Source of the DNA: Chryseobacterium viscerum
Lineage (GTDB): Bacteria; Bacteroidota; Bacteroidia; Flavobacteriales; Weeksellaceae
Length of the DNA: 64,000 bases
Direction: 5' to 3'
Assembly (NCBI RefSeq): GCF_025949665.1
Contig: NZ_JAPDFT010000002.1
Span: 310,001 to 374,000 of the forward strand
Part shown: in pieces, positions 8,577 through 17,427 of the stretch
Layout: every line of letters begins with the position of its first letter
Position numbering within the stretch: the stretch's first letter is position 1
The notes under the pieces: generated by a model
The model's input: the letters and a program-made list of their open reading frames with translations, nothing else
What the model was told of the DNA's origin: nothing
Database searches by the model: none
Position numbers and translations under genes: made by a program

Positions 8577-9329
8577 CTAACTCAGGATTTTACAATTGAT
8601 CATAACAGCAAACTCCCTCTGCATGTACAGGTAGAGGATCTTTTCCGTAAACTTATCCAAATGGAGGTTTATAAAAAGGGAGCTTTATTGCCCAAGGAAG
8701 TAGATCTTGCCAATCTGTGGGGAGTTTCCAGAAATACCATCCGCCAGGCTACTAACAAGCTTGAGAACGAAGGACTGATCATCCGTAAAAAAGGAATCGG
8801 AACCCGTGTTGCTGAAAAGAAAAGTCTGGTAACAGGCCTGGATCATTGGTACAGCTTTACCAGAGAAATGCATGAAAAAGGAATCCATGTCATTAATCAG
8901 CTGCTGAAAACAACTATGGTGCAGCCCAATGAAGAAATATGTAATTTCTTTCACTGTACACCAGACAAAAAAATATTCAAACTTTCAAAGTTAAAAGGAG
9001 AAAGCTCCGGAGATCCAATTGTATATTTTGAAAGCTGCTTCCACCCAAGGATAGGAATTGATAAAAATGATGACTTTAATATGCCGTTATACAGCATGCT
9101 GCAGGAACATCATGGAGTAACCGTACATCGTTCCCGGGAAAACATAAGTGCCTGCCAGGCTGGTTCTGTGATAGGAAAAAAACTGAAAGTACCTGCTTCT
9201 TTTCCGGTATTGAAACGTGAGCGTTTTGTGTATGACATCAATGGTAAACCTGTAGAGTATAATGTGGGATATTACCGTTCGGATAAGTTTACTTATACCA
9301 TAGATATTAATAAATCTCCGGGAAAATAA
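8568..9329 (+). CDS. GntR-family regulator with UTRA domain (HutC subfamily)
   Basis: 253 residues. The N-terminal winged helix (about 10-80) has PKEVDLANLWGVSRNTIRQA and LENEGLIIRKKGIGT. The C-terminal UTRA ligand-binding domain (about 95-248) has KIFKLSKLKG, IVYFESCFHP and VLKRERFVYDINGKPVEY. HutC-type regulators bind small effectors, often sugars or sugar phosphates, and repress adjacent operons. It is the first gene before the GH38-ROK-isomerase-porter operon, 59 bp upstream of GH38, and probably senses a mannose metabolite (inference). Two matching palindromes, at its own start and before GH38, are candidate operators. Confidence 0.9.
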   Translation: MNILTQDFTIDHNSKLPLHVQVEDLFRKLIQMEVYKKGALLPKEVDLANLWGVSRNTIRQATNKLENEGLIIRKKGIGTRVAEKKSLVTGLDHWYSFTREMHEKGIHVINQLLKTTMVQPNEEICNFFHCTPDKKIFKLSKLKGESSGDPIVYFESCFHPRIGIDKNDDFNMPLYSMLQEHHGVTVHRSRENISACQAGSVIGKKLKVPASFPVLKRERFVYDINGKPVEYNVGYYRSDKFTYTIDINKSPGK

Positions 9330-9346
9330 TATTTCCGGGCAACTAA

Positions 9347-9360
9347 TATGTTCAAACATT
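9347..9360. promoter_or_regulatory. Candidate GntR operator, copy 2 (before GH38)
   Basis: TATGTTCAAACATT containing a perfect ATGTT-CA-AACAT palindrome (9348-9359), in the 59-bp gap between gntR and the GH38 gene. An additional ATATGTT/AACATAT inverted repeat spans 9346-9369. It resembles 8563-8576. Confidence 0.45.
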
Positions 9361-9388
9361 CTAACATATAATTATAAAAACTAAGCTT

Positions 9389-12300
9389 ATGTATAACAGG
9401 TATTTTATTTTGCTTGTATCTTTCCTGATAAGCAATATTGCATATGGTCAGAAAAAAGTGCCCTATTTTGGCAATATACAGCCTATAAACGGATACAACC
9501 GTGAAATAACGGGTGAAAACATCGATTATTTTTCTGCATTTCCGGATCATGCCACCCGTGCACTACTTACCCGTACCACGGATGGTGCAAAAACTATAGA
9601 ATGGGAAACAGCTCCTGCACCACAAAAAAATACCGGCCCTTATGTATATTTCAGCTGGTTAGTTTCACATTCATCGGGAACCAGCGGAGGAATCCGAAAT
9701 TTTGATCTGTACATCAATGATCAGAAAGCATTAACCCTCAGCACCTACCCTGCCAATCAACGTCCGGATTGGATTTCAAAAGCTGCTGACAGTACTGCTT
9801 TTGTATTCCATCAAACTAAAATGGACGGTCTGAAAGATTCTTATGGGATTGCATATCTGCGGGTTCCCATCAGTAAAATAACTCCAGGAAAACCTCTTCG
9901 TTTAAAGCTGGTAGGCCAGGCTCAAAACAGCCGGGATTGGTTTATGACTTATAAGTTTACTTTTGAGGAAAAAATAGACGCTTCTTCTACTCCCTTTATA
10001 TTAAAAGACGGAAAACGCCTGATCAATCTTACTACTTTACATTTTGGTCCGGATCAGAAGATAACGGCAACAATAGATGGTAAAAACAATCATTCTTTCA
10101 CTATGCCGGACGGAATCAAGACATTCGATATTCCTGTTACATTATCGTCTGAAGGAGGTGAGGTACAACTGGTCGTAACCTCAGGAAAAAAAGAACTTCT
10201 CCGAAAAAATATTGAAGCCGGAAAAGTAGTGCCCCGTACACTCTATTTCATCCATCATTCTCATACAGATGTAGGATATTCTCATCTGCAGGCCGAGGTA
10301 GAAAAGATTCATACCCAGAATATCTACGATGCCATCAAAATGGTTGAAGAAACCAAAAATCTTCCGGAAGAAGCCCGCTTCAAATGGAATGTGGAAGCCC
10401 TTTGGGATGTAGAAAACTTTATGAAAAATGCCAATGCTGAGGATAAAAAATCTTTTGTAAAAGCAGTAAAAGAAGGAGGAATAGGTCTTTCTGCCATGTA
10501 CGGAAATATTTTGACGGGACTAAGCCAGCCGGAAGAACTTTTCCATTATACAGAATATGCCCAAAAACTTGAAAAAGAATTTGACTTAAAGATCAACAGT
10601 GCGATGATGTCTGATGTACCGGGATTTGCCTGGGCATTAGTTCCGGCCTTAACTTCATCCGGAGTAAAATATTTTTCCAGCGGACCTAATTATTTAGGAA
10701 AAACGAATCCTTATCTGGGTGACCGCGTAGGAAATTTTGTAAAAAACTGGGGTGATAAGCCTGTATGGTGGCAATCTCCCTCAGGAAAAGAAAAAATATT
10801 ATTCTGGACTGCAGGAAGAGGATATTCTTCATGGCACGGTGTACATCCTGGAGCTGTATTTGAAACCGGACAGAAAAAAATTGCAGAGTATCTGAATGAT
10901 CTTACCCAAAACAATTATCCTTATGATATGGTACAATGGCGCTATAATATTGTTGCAGATAATGGACCAATAGATCCTTCCGTTTCCAGATTTGTAGATG
11001 AATGGAATAAAAAATATACTTCACCTAAAATCATTTTGAGCACCAATGAAAAGATGTTTGAGGTATTTGAAAAAAAATATGGTGATCAGATTCCTGTAGT
11101 AAAAGGTGATATCAGCCCTTATTGGGAAGACGGTGCAATGTCTACCGCAAAAGAAGAGGGAATTAACCGGAACAGCAGCCTGAAGCTGCAGCAGCTTACA
11201 ACACTTTATGCCATGCTGAACCCAGCTCAATATAATAACCAAAAGTTTTATGATGCCTGGAGAAATGTTATTCTTTTTCATGAGCATACATGGGGAGCAT
11301 TCAACAGTATTACAGCTCCGGATCTTCCGTTCGTGGCAGATCAGTGGAAAGTGAAAAGACAGTTTTCTCTTGATGGAAATTCTCTTGCGGAAAAGTTAGA
11401 AAAAGAACTGTTGCAGCCTCTTACTGATCCTTCTTCCAAAACAATTGCCGTTTTCAACACCTCATCATGGACAAGAAGCGGTATGGTTACAATTCCGGAA
11501 ACGGTTTTGGGAAATGCTGTACAGGATATTTCCGGAAATAAAATTCCTCTTCAGAAATTGCAGAACGGAACCATGGCCTTCTTGGCTAAAGATATTCCTG
11601 CATTAGGATCTGTAGTCTATACTGTCATCAAAAATAAAGCAGCAACACCAAGTTCTTTTACAATTACAAACACTGGGATTTCCAATGGAAAAGTGTCTTT
11701 GACGTGGGATCTTAAAACAGGAAGTATTACCCGCTTTACAGATAACAATTCAACAAATTATGCGGGAAGCTTCAATGATCAGGGATTGAACAGCTATTGG
11801 TATGTAGCAGGATCTGATCCCAAAGAAGCTGTATCAAATGCAGATGTAAAGGTAAAAGTACTGGAAAATGGTCCTGTGATCGCAAGGGTTTCAATTACAT
11901 CAGAAGCTCCCGGAGCTAAAAAATTAGAAAGAATCATTACGCTTACGGCCGGAAGTGATGAAGTAGCGCTGGAAAATATTGTAGATAAAAAACCTGTCCG
12001 TACAAAAGAATCTGTTCATTTTGGTTTTCCCTTCAATGCCGATTTTAAAAATATCACCATAGATGCTGGTTATGGAACAATGAAATATCTTACAGATCAG
12101 CTTCCCGGCTCCAATATGGATTACTGGTACAGCCGCCGCTGGGTAGATGCATCCTCCGCACAAAAGGGAATGCAGTGGATGATGCTGGAAACCCCATTGA
12201 TTGAACCAGCAGAAATGATTGATGAAAGAATGACTATTGATAACAGCCACAAAAAATGGAAAGATAAGGGAACTCCGGGAACGACTCACTGGTTCAGCTA

Positions 12301-12715
12301 TGCGATGAACAACTACTGGCATACCAATTATAAAGCAGATCAGGAAGGGCCGGTGCATTATCATTATACGCTCCGCCCGCATGAAGCTTTTGATGCTGTA
12401 GAAAATGAAAAGTCTGCAACTGCTTTTACACAGCCTCTTATCGCTATTCCTCTCAAAGAAAAATCACCTGCAGGGAAAAGTCTTTTCCGCATGAATAATG
12501 ATAATATCGTAGTGACAAGTGTTACCCCACAGGAAGATAAGGGTTTTCTCATCAGGCTTTACAACCCTTCTGAAAAAGAACAGACTGCTGCTTTCTTATG
12601 GGAACAGCTTAAACCATCAAAGATTACTGAGCTTAAAAGCGGGAAAGTATTGTCTCCCGACGAAAAGATTAGTTTGTCCGGAATGGATGTAATAGAAATC
12701 AGAATAGCTCTTTAA
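9389..12715 (+). CDS. GH38-type alpha-mannosidase, secreted
   Basis: 1108 residues with a Sec signal peptide (FILLVSFLISNIAYG-Q). An N-terminal beta-rich extension of about 270 residues precedes the catalytic domain. The GH38 metal-site motif HHSHTDVGYSH places likely zinc ligands at H292 and D294. The likely nucleophile is D409 in SDVPGFAWAL. A C-terminal GH38-type beta domain (about 700-1100) follows. GH38 enzymes hydrolyse alpha-mannosidic bonds with retention. The enzyme probably acts in the periplasm on mannosides released from N-glycans. It heads an operon with a sugar kinase, mannose-6-phosphate isomerase and sugar porter, which fits mannose release and use. Exact linkage specificity cannot be read from sequence. 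Confidence 0.85.
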   Translation: MYNRYFILLVSFLISNIAYGQKKVPYFGNIQPINGYNREITGENIDYFSAFPDHATRALLTRTTDGAKTIEWETAPAPQKNTGPYVYFSWLVSHSSGTSGGIRNFDLYINDQKALTLSTYPANQRPDWISKAADSTAFVFHQTKMDGLKDSYGIAYLRVPISKITPGKPLRLKLVGQAQNSRDWFMTYKFTFEEKIDASSTPFILKDGKRLINLTTLHFGPDQKITATIDGKNNHSFTMPDGIKTFDIPVTLSSEGGEVQLVVTSGKKELLRKNIEAGKVVPRTLYFIHHSHTDVGYSHLQAEVEKIHTQNIYDAIKMVEETKNLPEEARFKWNVEALWDVENFMKNANAEDKKSFVKAVKEGGIGLSAMYGNILTGLSQPEELFHYTEYAQKLEKEFDLKINSAMMSDVPGFAWALVPALTSSGVKYFSSGPNYLGKTNPYLGDRVGNFVKNWGDKPVWWQSPSGKEKILFWTAGRGYSSWHGVHPGAVFETGQKKIAEYLNDLTQNNYPYDMVQWRYNIVADNGPIDPSVSRFVDEWNKKYTSPKIILSTNEKMFEVFEKKYGDQIPVVKGDISPYWEDGAMSTAKEEGINRNSSLKLQQLTTLYAMLNPAQYNNQKFYDAWRNVILFHEHTWGAFNSITAPDLPFVADQWKVKRQFSLDGNSLAEKLEKELLQPLTDPSSKTIAVFNTSSWTRSGMVTIPETVLGNAVQDISGNKIPLQKLQNGTMAFLAKDIPALGSVVYTVIKNKAATPSSFTITNTGISNGKVSLTWDLKTGSITRFTDNNSTNYAGSFNDQGLNSYWYVAGSDPKEAVSNADVKVKVLENGPVIARVSITSEAPGAKKLERIITLTAGSDEVALENIVDKKPVRTKESVHFGFPFNADFKNITIDAGYGTMKYLTDQLPGSNMDYWYSRRWVDASSAQKGMQWMMLETPLIEPAEMIDERMTIDNSHKKWKDKGTPGTTHWFSYAMNNYWHTNYKADQEGPVHYHYTLRPHEAFDAVENEKSATAFTQPLIAIPLKEKSPAGKSLFRMNNDNIVVTSVTPQEDKGFLIRLYNPSEKEQTAAFLWEQLKPSKITELKSGKVLSPDEKISLSGMDVIEIRIAL

Positions 12716-12748
12716 TTTTTTATTTTAAAACATTTAAAACAACAGCAG

Positions 12749-13687
12749 ATGTCAAAGCCAGTAATTGCTATAGACATGGGTGGAACCAGAATTAAAACAG
12801 GAATCATTCAAGGTGATACTGTCTTATCTTCTGCATCCATTGATGCTCATTCCGGTAAAGGTCTCCGGCAGAGACTTCCTTTCATACAGGAAACCGTGGA
12901 AAATATGTTACATCAACTTGGACTTTCCACCGCAGATATTGCAGGACTGGGAATAGCTTCTCCGGGTATTGTGGACAGTATTCAGAAAAAAATTCTTTCT
13001 ATTGATAAAAAATTCGGAGATGCTCCTGATATTGACCTGAATAAATGGTGTTCAAAGACATTTGATCTTCCTTTTACTATAGAAAATGATGCCCGATCTG
13101 CATTATTGGGAGAATGGAAATATGGAAATGCAAAAAACTATGACAATGTTGTCTTGATGACATTGGGAACCGGAGTTGGAAGTGCTGCTATTATAGAAGG
13201 ACAATTGCTGAAGGGCAAGCATTTCACAGCCGGCATATTGGGTGGACATTCTGTAATCAACTATAAAGGAGATTCCTGCAATTGTGGAAATAAAGGTTGT
13301 GTAGAAACTGAAGCTTCAACCTGGAATCTTCCGGCAATGGCAAGGTCACATAAAAATTTTATCGGAAGTAAACTGTCTGAATCTCTTGCTATTGATTATG
13401 AACTCGTTTTCAGACTTGCTGAAGAAGGTGATATAACCGCTTTACAGCTGCGGGATCAAAGTTTACAGGCATGGTCTGCATGTGCCATTAACCTTATCCA
13501 TTCCTATGATCCGGAAGTCCTTGTACTGACGGGCGGAATTATGGGCAGCAGTTCACAGATTATTCCCTACATCAAACAATATATAGATACTCATGCCTGG
13601 ACTCCGTGGGGAAAGGTACACCTTACAGAAGGAGCCTTTTCCGGTACCGCAGCTTTGCTCGGAATTGCACATCTTGTTAATCATTAA
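12749..13687 (+). CDS. ROK-family sugar kinase (mannose/glucose type)
   Basis: 312 residues. The N-terminal phosphate-binding motif AIDMGGTRIKTGII, catalytic Asp in IENDARSALLGEW, GTGVGSAAI, and the ROK zinc motif CNCGNKGCVE (about residues 174-183) are all present, so an active kinase is expected. ROK kinases phosphorylate glucose, mannose, fructose, allose or N-acetyl sugars at O-6. Between GH38 and mannose-6-phosphate isomerase, a mannokinase role is the best inference. It starts 33 bp after GH38 and ends 12 bp before the isomerase, so the three are co-transcribed. Confidence 0.87.
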   Translation: MSKPVIAIDMGGTRIKTGIIQGDTVLSSASIDAHSGKGLRQRLPFIQETVENMLHQLGLSTADIAGLGIASPGIVDSIQKKILSIDKKFGDAPDIDLNKWCSKTFDLPFTIENDARSALLGEWKYGNAKNYDNVVLMTLGTGVGSAAIIEGQLLKGKHFTAGILGGHSVINYKGDSCNCGNKGCVETEASTWNLPAMARSHKNFIGSKLSESLAIDYELVFRLAEEGDITALQLRDQSLQAWSACAINLIHSYDPEVLVLTGGIMGSSSQIIPYIKQYIDTHAWTPWGKVHLTEGAFSGTAALLGIAHLVNH

Positions 13688-13699
13688 TAAAAAACCCGA

Positions 13700-15454
13700 A
13701 TGAAATCAAATTTCAATAAGTTTCCTGTCATTAAAATACAAAACCATACCTGCGTAACAGGCTGGGAAAATATTTTCAGAGAAATTAAAAAAAATACGCC
13801 TAAAATAATTGCCATTGAATGTTATCCCGGAGTTTTTCTCCAAGAGATCATTACTTCTGTGCAGGAATTCTTAAATCCCGAGTGGATCATTGATACTTCA
13901 GAAGCAATGAAATCTGAAGACGACATTGCCGCAATGGTACAGGAATATGTTACAGATGATCCTGTGTTTGGCTATATCACACAGTTGCAAATGGAAGATT
14001 ATTTTGATTCTTCAAAAGTATTTGAAATTCAACAAGAAATCGATAAAACCAAAGACTATACAGTAGTTATAGGGCCTGGAGCAACTTTGCTTACCAGCCA
14101 GCCTGATATTACCATGTATGCCGATATGCCACGATGGGAAATACAGATGCGTTTCCGAAACAACACAGCATGCAATCTGGGCAGAACCAATTATACCGAT
14201 GCTTTTTCTTACCAATACAAACATGCTTATTTTGTAGACTGGCGCATATGTGACCGTTATAAAAAAAGAATTCTGAATACCTGTCATTTTGTTTTGGATA
14301 CAACCATCCCTAACCAACCTAAAATGATAAGTACCGAGGCTTTGTTTCAAGCTCTTCAGCAAACAGTACAACAGCCATTCAGAGTAGTTCCCTTCTTTGA
14401 TCCGGGGCCATGGGGCGGCCAATGGCTGAAAGAAGTCTGTGATCTGGACAGAAATGCACCCAATTTTGCCTGGGGGTTCGATTGTGTACCGGAAGAAAAC
14501 AGTCTGTTATTAGGATTTGGAGATCAGATTGTAGAAACCCCATCCATTAACCTTGTATTTTTCCAGCCGGATGCTTTACTTGGAAAAGAGGTCTATGAAG
14601 GTTTTGGGGATGAATTTCCTATTCGTTTCGATTTTCTGGATACCATGGAAGGAGGAAACTTAAGTTTACAGGTACATCCATTGAAAGAATACATCAAAGA
14701 AAAATTCGGAATGTCTTATACTCAGGATGAAAGCTATTATATGTTGGATGCCGGAGATGATGCTTTTGTATATCTTGGGCTGAAAGAAAATGTGGATCCT
14801 GATCGTATGATGAAAGCGCTTACTGCAGCTCAAAATGATCACCTCACTTTTGATGCTGAAGAATATGTCCAAAAATGGCCCGTCCGCAAACATGATCATG
14901 TATCAATCCCAGCCGGCACTGTACATTGCTCGGGAGCCAATTCTGTAGTACTGGAAATAAGTGCTACCCCTTATATTTTTACTTTTAAACTCTGGGATTG
15001 GGGAAGAATGGGACTGGACGGTAAGCCCCGCCCCATATCTCTTGAACACGGCAAAAATGTAATACAGTGGGACCGCACCACTTCTTGGACCCAAAAGCAC
15101 ATCCTGAACCTCACAGAACAGGTTTCTGAAGGAGAAGGATGGCGTGAAGAACGTACCGGACTGGATGCCTGGTCATTTATTGAAACCCGAAGACATTGGT
15201 TTACCCAAAAAGTTCATCATCACACGGAAGGTATTGTGAATGTACTGAATCTGGTAGAAGGCCGTGAGGTCATTATTGAGAGTCCGGACAACCGCTTTGA
15301 GCCCTATATTATTCATTATGCTGAAACCTTCATTGTTCCTGCTCACGTGGGAGCTTATACCATTACGCCTCATGGCGAAAGTGCAGGTAAGGAATGTGTA
15401 ACGATAAAAGCCAGTGTCCGTACAGAAATGATTGCAGGTAAGGTTTTAAAATAA
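13700..15454 (+). CDS. Class I mannose-6-phosphate isomerase with extra N-terminal domain
   Basis: 584 residues, against roughly 300-400 for ordinary class I isomerases. The cupin catalytic part (about 240-584) shows the type I signature GGNLSLQVHPLKEYIKEKFG with zinc-ligand Gln/His (LQVHP), DAGDDAFVYLGL, and IPAGTVHCSGANSVVLEIS. The N-terminal 220 residues resemble a uridine-kinase-like P-loop domain whose Walker A has decayed (IAIECYPGVFLQEI where GxxGxGKS/T is expected), followed by CNLGRTNYTDAFSYQYKHA. The two-domain form is seen in Bacteroidota and Firmicutes. The enzyme interconverts mannose-6-P and fructose-6-P. Placement after the ROK kinase supports mannose catabolism. Confidence 0.85.
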   Translation: MKSNFNKFPVIKIQNHTCVTGWENIFREIKKNTPKIIAIECYPGVFLQEIITSVQEFLNPEWIIDTSEAMKSEDDIAAMVQEYVTDDPVFGYITQLQMEDYFDSSKVFEIQQEIDKTKDYTVVIGPGATLLTSQPDITMYADMPRWEIQMRFRNNTACNLGRTNYTDAFSYQYKHAYFVDWRICDRYKKRILNTCHFVLDTTIPNQPKMISTEALFQALQQTVQQPFRVVPFFDPGPWGGQWLKEVCDLDRNAPNFAWGFDCVPEENSLLLGFGDQIVETPSINLVFFQPDALLGKEVYEGFGDEFPIRFDFLDTMEGGNLSLQVHPLKEYIKEKFGMSYTQDESYYMLDAGDDAFVYLGLKENVDPDRMMKALTAAQNDHLTFDAEEYVQKWPVRKHDHVSIPAGTVHCSGANSVVLEISATPYIFTFKLWDWGRMGLDGKPRPISLEHGKNVIQWDRTTSWTQKHILNLTEQVSEGEGWREERTGLDAWSFIETRRHWFTQKVHHHTEGIVNVLNLVEGREVIIESPDNRFEPYIIHYAETFIVPAHVGAYTITPHGESAGKECVTIKASVRTEMIAGKVLK

Positions 15455-15459
15455 ACGGT

Positions 15460-16812
15460 ATGTCAACAAACACCTCTTCAAATATTATTTATAAATCAAC
15501 TCTGGTAGCTTCTGTAGGTGGTTTATTATTCGGCTATGATACTGCTGTGATCTCGGGAGCCATTGGTTTTATGAAGATTTATTACCAGCTTTCTGATGTG
15601 ATGACTGGCTGGGTAGCTTCCTGTGCTTTACTGGGCTGTATCATCGGGGCAATGTATTCCGGGAAACTCAGTGATCAGGTGGGAAGGAAAAAAGTATTAA
15701 TGCTTTCTGCCCTGTTATTCACTATTTCTTCTGTAGGAACAGCCCTGGCTTCCAGCCTCTGGATTTTTGTTATATTCCGGATTATTGGCGGCATGGGAAT
15801 CGGGATTGCTTCAATGCTTTCTCCGATGTATATTTCAGAAATGGCTCCTGCAGCTATTCGGGGGCGTCTGATATCGATCTTTCAGCTGGGAATTGTGACA
15901 GGTATTCTTGTTATTTATTTCGTGAATGCTTATATCGCAGGTATTCATGATGAAAACTGGAATATTTCTACAGGATGGCGCTGGATGTTCGGATCGGGAG
16001 TGATTCCGTCAATTATCTTTATCCTGTTACTGCTTACCGTACCTGAAAGCCCTCGCTGGCTGGCAAAACAGAAAAGGAATACTGAAGCATTGGGTATTCT
16101 TACCCAAATAAATGGATCAACAGCTGCTCAGGAGGAACTGATGTCTATTAATGAATCTCTGAAAGATGAAACTCCATTTTCTTTTTCCGATATCAAAGAG
16201 CCGAAATTAAAAAGGGCCCTTATTATTGGTATTTTACTCGCTGTATTTTCACAGATTACGGGAATCAATGCCATTATGTATTATGCTCCTGAGATTTTCA
16301 AATCAACAGGTGTAGGATCAGATTCTGCATTTATACAGACCATTCTTGTAGGCGTTATCAACCTCATCTTCACTTTCGTGGCTATAAAATATGTAGATCT
16401 CTGGGGCCGGAAAAAGCTTCTTCTGCTGGGAATCTCCGGGATGGCTGCCTGCCTGTTTATTGTAGGTTTTGCTTTTTATGCTCAGCAGCAAGGATATCTG
16501 GTGCTCATCGCAATCCTTGGTTATATTGCCTGCTTTGCCATGTCATTGGGGCCTTTGACATTTGTTGTAATTGCTGAAATTTTCCCTACAAAAGCCCGTG
16601 CTACGGCAATGTCTGCAGCTACTTTCTTTCTTTGGCTTGCCGTATTTCTGGTGTCTCAAACTTTTCCCGTTCTTATCGGAACTGTAGGGAATGCCTATAC
16701 GTTCTGGATTTATATGACAGTTGCTATCATTACCTTCTTCTTTATCTGGAAAATGATTCCCGAAACCAAAGGAAAAACATTGGAAGAAATAGAAAGAAAC
16801 TGGGAAGAATAA
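15460..16812 (+). CDS. MFS sugar porter (sugar:H+ symporter, XylE-like)
   Basis: 450 residues with 12 predicted membrane helices. Sugar-porter family signatures are clear: GGLLFGYDTAVISG (helix 1), SDQVGRKK (loop 2-3), PESPRWLAKQ after helix 6, ITGINAIMYYAPEIF (helix 7) and the terminal ETKGKTLEEIE. Members are proton-linked importers of hexoses or pentoses across the inner membrane. It starts 5 bp after the isomerase and ends the operon, so mannose or a related monosaccharide is the likely cargo (inference). Confidence 0.9.
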   Translation: MSTNTSSNIIYKSTLVASVGGLLFGYDTAVISGAIGFMKIYYQLSDVMTGWVASCALLGCIIGAMYSGKLSDQVGRKKVLMLSALLFTISSVGTALASSLWIFVIFRIIGGMGIGIASMLSPMYISEMAPAAIRGRLISIFQLGIVTGILVIYFVNAYIAGIHDENWNISTGWRWMFGSGVIPSIIFILLLLTVPESPRWLAKQKRNTEALGILTQINGSTAAQEELMSINESLKDETPFSFSDIKEPKLKRALIIGILLAVFSQITGINAIMYYAPEIFKSTGVGSDSAFIQTILVGVINLIFTFVAIKYVDLWGRKKLLLLGISGMAACLFIVGFAFYAQQQGYLVLIAILGYIACFAMSLGPLTFVVIAEIFPTKARATAMSAATFFLWLAVFLVSQTFPVLIGTVGNAYTFWIYMTVAIITFFFIWKMIPETKGKTLEEIERNWEE

Positions 16813-16840
16813 ACACCTGTTTACAATTTCCGTTTCAATA

Positions 16841-16886
16841 AAAAATCCCGTTTTAGTGCCCTATGACTTACTAAAACGGGATTTTT
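16841..16886. terminator. Strong bidirectional terminator between the two mannose operons
   Basis: Perfect 17-bp stem, AAAAATCCCGTTTTAGT (16841-16857) and its complement (16870-16886), with a 12-base loop. It lies between convergent genes ending at 16812 and 16906 and can stop both operons. Confidence 0.9.
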
Positions 16887-16905
16887 ACTATTTACTTATT
16901 TTGGA

Positions 16906-17403
16906 TTATCTTCCAAAATCATCCTGTACTCTTACGATATCATCTTCGTCTGAAGGATTGGAGGCATCGGTGTGCTGCCAGATTTCAGCTACAATTCCCC
17001 AGCCTGCAAGACCTATCAGTCTGTGTCTTTCACCCTGCTGAAGTTTCACCTGATCTTTTGGACCATATTCTCCCAATTCTCCTTCTTCATCGGTATTGCT
17101 TCTTTTGATTCCTACAGTTCCTTCCACTACCTGCCAGATTTCGGCTCTTCTGTGGTGGTACTGCCAGCTTAATCTTGCTTCCGGAGCAACGATAAGAATT
17201 TTCGGGCTTAACTTTCCTCCTATTCTCAGGTTGTCTACATCAATCCCATCAAAATACTGATTGGCAAAATCCTGAGCCTGTGTTTCATCAATTACAAAGA
17301 AACCTCCCCATGGTCTTGTATCATCTTTTGCTGCGATGTTAAAACCCTGTCCCTGCAGCATGCTCTCTACTCTCTCGAATATTTCTTTTTTTTCTGTACT
17401 CAT
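16906..17403 (-). CDS. Cupin-domain sugar-phosphate isomerase-like protein
   Basis: 165 residues. The cupin core has SWQYHHRRAEIWQVVEG with the expected metal-binding His/Glu pattern, and QQGERHRLIGLAGWGIVAEI as the second cupin box. The arrangement resembles the cupin tail of type II mannose-6-phosphate isomerase/GDP-mannose pyrophosphorylase and the small Bacteroidota proteins annotated as phosphoheptose isomerase. It starts 24 bp after the GH92 gene and is the last gene of the ROK-GH92-cupin group. A role in mannose-6-phosphate conversion is plausible and would duplicate the isomerase at 13700. Not proven. Confidence 0.75.
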   Translation of the reverse strand: MSTEKKEIFERVESMLQGQGFNIAAKDDTRPWGGFFVIDETQAQDFANQYFDGIDVDNLRIGGKLSPKILIVAPEARLSWQYHHRRAEIWQVVEGTVGIKRSNTDEEGELGEYGPKDQVKLQQGERHRLIGLAGWGIVAEIWQHTDASNPSDEDDIVRVQDDFGR

Positions 17404-17427
17404 ACAGCTATATTTTTAATTTTAAAA

